Assembly: GCA_009924885.1 (NCBI GenBank)
Contig: RFQS01000142.1
Location: 1 to 6,000, forward strand
DNA: 6,000 bases
DNA from: Pseudomonadota bacterium
GTDB lineage: Bacteria > Cyanobacteriota > Vampirovibrionia > LMEP-6097
Direction: 5' to 3'
A model generated the notes under the pieces. That model did not search any database and had not been told where the DNA came from. It was given only the letters and a program-made list of their open reading frames with translations. Both the position numbers and the translations under genes were made by a program. Positions 3,853 to 6,000 of this stretch are shown here, one piece after another (position 1 is the first letter of the stretch; each line of letters opens with the position of its first letter).

Positions 3853-6000
3853 AGCACAAAAAAGAAAAGCCACAACTTCAACAAATTCCCAAAACCAATC
3901 AGCAGCTAGATTTGAGCAACCTGAGCGATTAATGCCGTCATTACAAGAGGTTCAGATTTCCGAGCAATTACAAACCCCTGTGATTCAAATTGACAAAGCT
4001 GCAATTCAGAAAGCAGTCGAAATAGAAAAACAGGCCATACTACAAGAATTTGAGGCTGAAGTAGCAGAAAAAAGAAGAATTGTTGAAACAGAAATACAGA
4101 GCAGGCTTGAAGAAATAGAAATCAATTTAGCAAATATACAAAAACGTGAACATGAAATAGAAACTATTCTATCCACAGAAAAACAAAATTTAGAAATTGA
4201 AAAAGCTGCCGAACAAGAAAGAATTCAGACCATAGAACAGCAGCTTCAAAGTCAATTTGAGACCGCTATTCAGCAAGGCTTTGAACAAGGGTATCAAGAA
4301 GCTAAAACAAATTTAGATAGAGTAAGTAATGAATTTGAAGAAATTATCCATAATATTCATCGCTCTAAAGAAGTACTTCTTCTTGAGATAGAGCCGCAAA
4401 TTACCAGCATAGCCCTTGAAGTAGCGAGGAAAATTTTACAAAGAGAAAGCAAACTAAATAGCAACCTGATTCTAGAACAAGTAAAAAGTGCCATCCGAAA
4501 AGTTACTATTCGAGGTGGTCTCCTAGAAGTAAGCATCAATCCAGACGATGCCCAGCACAAAATCGAGCTAGAAAGTGCTTTAGATAAAATGCTTGATAAA
4601 GAAGTTAGATTAATTTTCAAGGAAGATCCTAGTGTGAGTCAAGGCTCTTGCATAGTTGACACCCAAGGTGGCCAATTAAATGCAAATTTTAAGATTCAGA
4701 TAGAGTCTGTTAAATTAGCTTTTGAGAAATACTTCGGCAAGGAAATAATTTTAATAGAAGCTCCAGACGAAGAGGAAATAGCTCCTATCCCAGATATAGA
4801 AGAAGAGATACACTCTGGATTAGAAGCAATCACAGAGTTAGAAGAGATACCACTTGAGCTAGAAGCAGTCACAGAGCCAGAAGAAATACCACTTGAGTTA
4901 AAGCTAGTCACAGAGCCAGAAGAAATACCACTTGAGCTAGAGGCAGTCACAGAGTTAGAAGAGACTAACTTCACCGAGAATCTAGACAATCAATTTATTT
5001 TTGAAAGTGCAGTAGACGCACAAAGTCAACAAAATTCCAATGAGGCCTTTTCAGCTGATGCTTTGGCCTTAATGAGTGAATTAGATTCAGCTTTCAACCA
5101 AAAAAATACTAATAATTCCACAGATGAATATGTCGACCTCGACACCTTAGATGCCGAACTGGAATCGGTTTTAAGTGAAGAGCTTAATCATATTGAAATA
5201 AAAATAGAAGAGGTTAATCATGTTGAGATAGAAGCAGAAGGTCTTAGTCATGTCGAAATAGAGCCGACTGAAGATCTTAGTAAAACTGCAAGCTCTAGCG
5301 AGATTAAAGACGATACAGAAATTAAAGACGATACAGAAATTAAAGACCACAACGAAATTAAAAACCCTAGCAAAATCGAAGATATTAACTTAGAAGATTT
5401 ACAGGCATTATTTGCAGCTGACAGTGAAGAAACTGTAGATGAGGAAACGAATGCAGACCTTGATTTCATTCTAGATCAACTTAAAGAAAATACACCAATT
5501 GATCTAGAAAATGATGGGTCTAATGAGAGTAAAGTAATAGAGGAGACTGATGAATTAGATAAAATCATGGACAAATCAGATTTAGATAAAATAGATTTAA
5601 ATTTCGACCTTGAGTCACCAGATGAAGAGGATTTGGAGGCACTGGAAGAGAGCATGGACGCCCTATTGACAGAAGTTGAGGGTGAAGACACAGATGAGCT
5701 CGAAGCTTTACTCGGGGCAAGCAGTATTAAGTTTAACTTCTCAGAAGATGATGATGAGCTGCCAGAAATTGTCACAGACGAACTTGAAGAAGATGATGAT
5801 GACAAAGAACTGCCAGAGATTGTCATTGAGGAGATTGAAGATGATGAGGTGATTGGCGATGCGGTGAAGACTTCGCTTGAAAAAGCCAACTATGTCGTCG
5901 AATGGGCAAAAAATGGCTTAGAAGGCGAAATTGCGCTGACTGATCAACACTTTGAAGCCGTCGTCCTTGACTTAAGCCTCCCAAAAAAAGGTGGGATCGA
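3842..6000 (+). CDS. fliH: Flagellar export ATPase regulator FliH with very long acidic extension (3' end outside window)
   Basis: FliH holds the export ATPase FliI as a heterotrimer and links it to the C-ring. The frame is open for 719 codons to the window end; ordinary FliH is about 220-300 residues. Residues 1-40 are polar, and about 45-175 are a Glu/Gln/Lys-rich coiled coil containing FETAIQQGFEQGYQEA (about 141-156), typical of FliH/YscL. Residues about 181-298 are the conserved C-terminal domain: IALEVARKIL, a VSINPDD segment, and SQGSCIVDTQGGQLNA, matching the family's 'pGg.ivet..G.iDa' signature. From 299 to about 665 it is strongly acidic, with three tandem-repeat blocks. From about 666 it reads as a response-regulator receiver domain. 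It overlaps the previous gene by 11 nt with no clear Shine-Dalgarno; Met31 (3932) is a less likely start. The FliH identity to residue 298 is firm; the continuity beyond about 5840 is uncertain. Confidence 0.85.
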   Translation, partial: MLIKAQKRKATTSTNSQNQSAARFEQPERLMPSLQEVQISEQLQTPVIQIDKAAIQKAVEIEKQAILQEFEAEVAEKRRIVETEIQSRLEEIEINLANIQKREHEIETILSTEKQNLEIEKAAEQERIQTIEQQLQSQFETAIQQGFEQGYQEAKTNLDRVSNEFEEIIHNIHRSKEVLLLEIEPQITSIALEVARKILQRESKLNSNLILEQVKSAIRKVTIRGGLLEVSINPDDAQHKIELESALDKMLDKEVRLIFKEDPSVSQGSCIVDTQGGQLNANFKIQIESVKLAFEKYFGKEIILIEAPDEEEIAPIPDIEEEIHSGLEAITELEEIPLELEAVTEPEEIPLELKLVTEPEEIPLELEAVTELEETNFTENLDNQFIFESAVDAQSQQNSNEAFSADALALMSELDSAFNQKNTNNSTDEYVDLDTLDAELESVLSEELNHIEIKIEEVNHVEIEAEGLSHVEIEPTEDLSKTASSSEIKDDTEIKDDTEIKDHNEIKNPSKIEDINLEDLQALFAADSEETVDEETNADLDFILDQLKENTPIDLENDGSNESKVIEETDELDKIMDKSDLDKIDLNFDLESPDEEDLEALEESMDALLTEVEGEDTDELEALLGASSIKFNFSEDDDELPEIVTDELEEDDDDKELPEIVIEEIEDDEVIGDAVKTSLEKANYVVEWAKNGLEGEIALTDQHFEAVVLDLSLPKKGGI
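4829..4963 (+). repeat. 39-bp in-frame tandem repeat in fliH
   Basis: Three full units (4829-4867, 4868-4906, 4907-4945) and an 18-bp partial fourth (4946-4963) encode a 13-residue repeat of the form (V/I)TE(P/L)EEIPLELEA. The copies differ at few bases, so the expansion is recent or kept homogeneous. It begins about 30 residues after the conserved FliH domain ends. Confidence 0.9.
5180..5269 (+). repeat. 30-bp in-frame tandem repeat in fliH
   Basis: Three 10-codon units (5180-5209, 5210-5239, 5240-5269) encode ELNHIEIKIE, EVNHVEIEAE and GLSHVEIEPT, with a constant H-(I/V)-E-I core. They are more diverged than the 39-bp block and unrelated to it in sequence. Confidence 0.85.
5300..5371 (+). 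repeat. 18-bp in-frame tandem repeat in fliH
   Basis: Four 6-codon units (5300-5317, 5318-5335, 5336-5353, 5354-5371) encode EIKDDT, EIKDDT, EIKDHN and EIKNPS. The first two differ by a single synonymous base (GAG/GAA), and decay increases toward the 3' end. Confidence 0.88.
5747..5848 (+). repeat. Acidic GAT-rich imperfect repeat before the receiver domain
   Basis: Two imperfect units encode DDDELPEIVTDELEE (from 5747) and DDDDKELPEIVIEEIE (from 5792), each with a run of GAT codons and CTG-CCA-GA(A/G)-ATT-GTC. A third acidic run, EDDE, at 5837-5848 coincides with the start of the receiver domain. The low-complexity GAAGATGATGA words recur here and are a plausible site for slippage, recombination or a wrong assembly overlap. 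Confidence 0.75.
5837..6000 (+). other. OmpR/PhoB-type response-regulator receiver domain, N-terminal part, in frame with fliH
   Basis: Within the same open frame, residues 666-719 match a receiver domain. E666-D667-D668 is the metal-binding acidic triad, then EVIGDAVKTSLEKANYVVEW and KNGLEGEIAL follow the alpha-1/beta-2/alpha-2 pattern, and VVLDLSLPKKGG carries the phosphoacceptor Asp710. The distance D668 to D710 is 42 residues, as in QseB/PmrA-like regulators. The first beta strand (usually 'mRiLLVEDD') is replaced by VIEEIEDD, so the core is incomplete at its N-terminus. G+C of 5849-6000 is about 47% by hand count, against about 33% for 5341-5580. The rest of the domain, any DNA-binding domain and the stop lie beyond the window. 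Confidence 0.82.

Noticed and set aside
4829..5371. CRISPR-like or regulatory repeat array
   Set aside because: Repeats are contiguous, in frame, multiples of three and lack unique spacers, so they are coding tandem repeats.
4357..5889. Four Ser-rich minus-strand open frames opposite fliH (4357-4620, 4696-4989, 5248-5469, 5476-5889)
   Set aside because: Their Ser runs are the reverse complement of GAT/GAG-rich acidic codons and tandem repeats of the sense frame; no ribosome binding sites or family motifs.
5837..6000. Receiver domain as a separate response-regulator gene starting here
   Set aside because: No start codon with a ribosome binding site and no stop in the FliH frame precede it; GTG at 5849 would lose the acidic triad.

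Overview
The window reads as part of a low-GC bacterial chromosome or metagenome contig. Two gene groups diverge from a short intergenic region at about 1086-1223. The minus-strand group holds F-type ATP synthase stator and rotor genes in the order c, b', b (b is cut by the window start). The plus-strand group is the start of a flagellar basal-body and export operon: fliE, fliF, a short FliG-N-like gene, and a long FliH gene that is still open at base 6000. Separate b' and b genes downstream of c are the arrangement of cyanobacterial atp operons. Cyanobacteria proper lack flagella, so this order together with flagellar genes and low GC suggests a non-photosynthetic relative such as Melainabacteria/Vampirovibrionia. 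That placement is inference from gene order and protein character, not from a database match.

ATP synthase side: the c subunit has its ion-carrying Glu60 in a proton-type context, with an unusual alanine/serine version of the helix-1 glycine motif. The b' gene starts at GTG behind a good Shine-Dalgarno. An extended -10 promoter lies just upstream of the c gene. The gene for subunit a, expected immediately before c, is absent because fliE diverges there, so the atp cluster is split at this point.

Flagellar side: FliE (MS-ring/rod adaptor), FliF (MS ring, two membrane segments, C-terminal FliG-binding tail), then a 129-residue protein in the usual fliG position. That protein resembles only the FliF-binding N-terminal part of FliG. 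The FliH gene overlaps it. The FliF, FliG-N-like and FliH genes overlap end to end and are probably translationally coupled.

The most unusual part is the 3' half of the FliH frame. After a normal FliH domain (to about residue 298) there are about 365 very acidic residues with three separate short tandem-repeat blocks. The same frame then runs into an OmpR/PhoB-type response-regulator receiver domain, with its EDD triad and phosphoacceptor Asp at canonical spacing. This is either a novel FliH-receiver fusion or an assembly/recombination join inside a GAT-rich low-complexity stretch. The join occurs where the receiver's first beta strand should be, and base composition has already changed, so an artefact is at least as likely as a real fusion.
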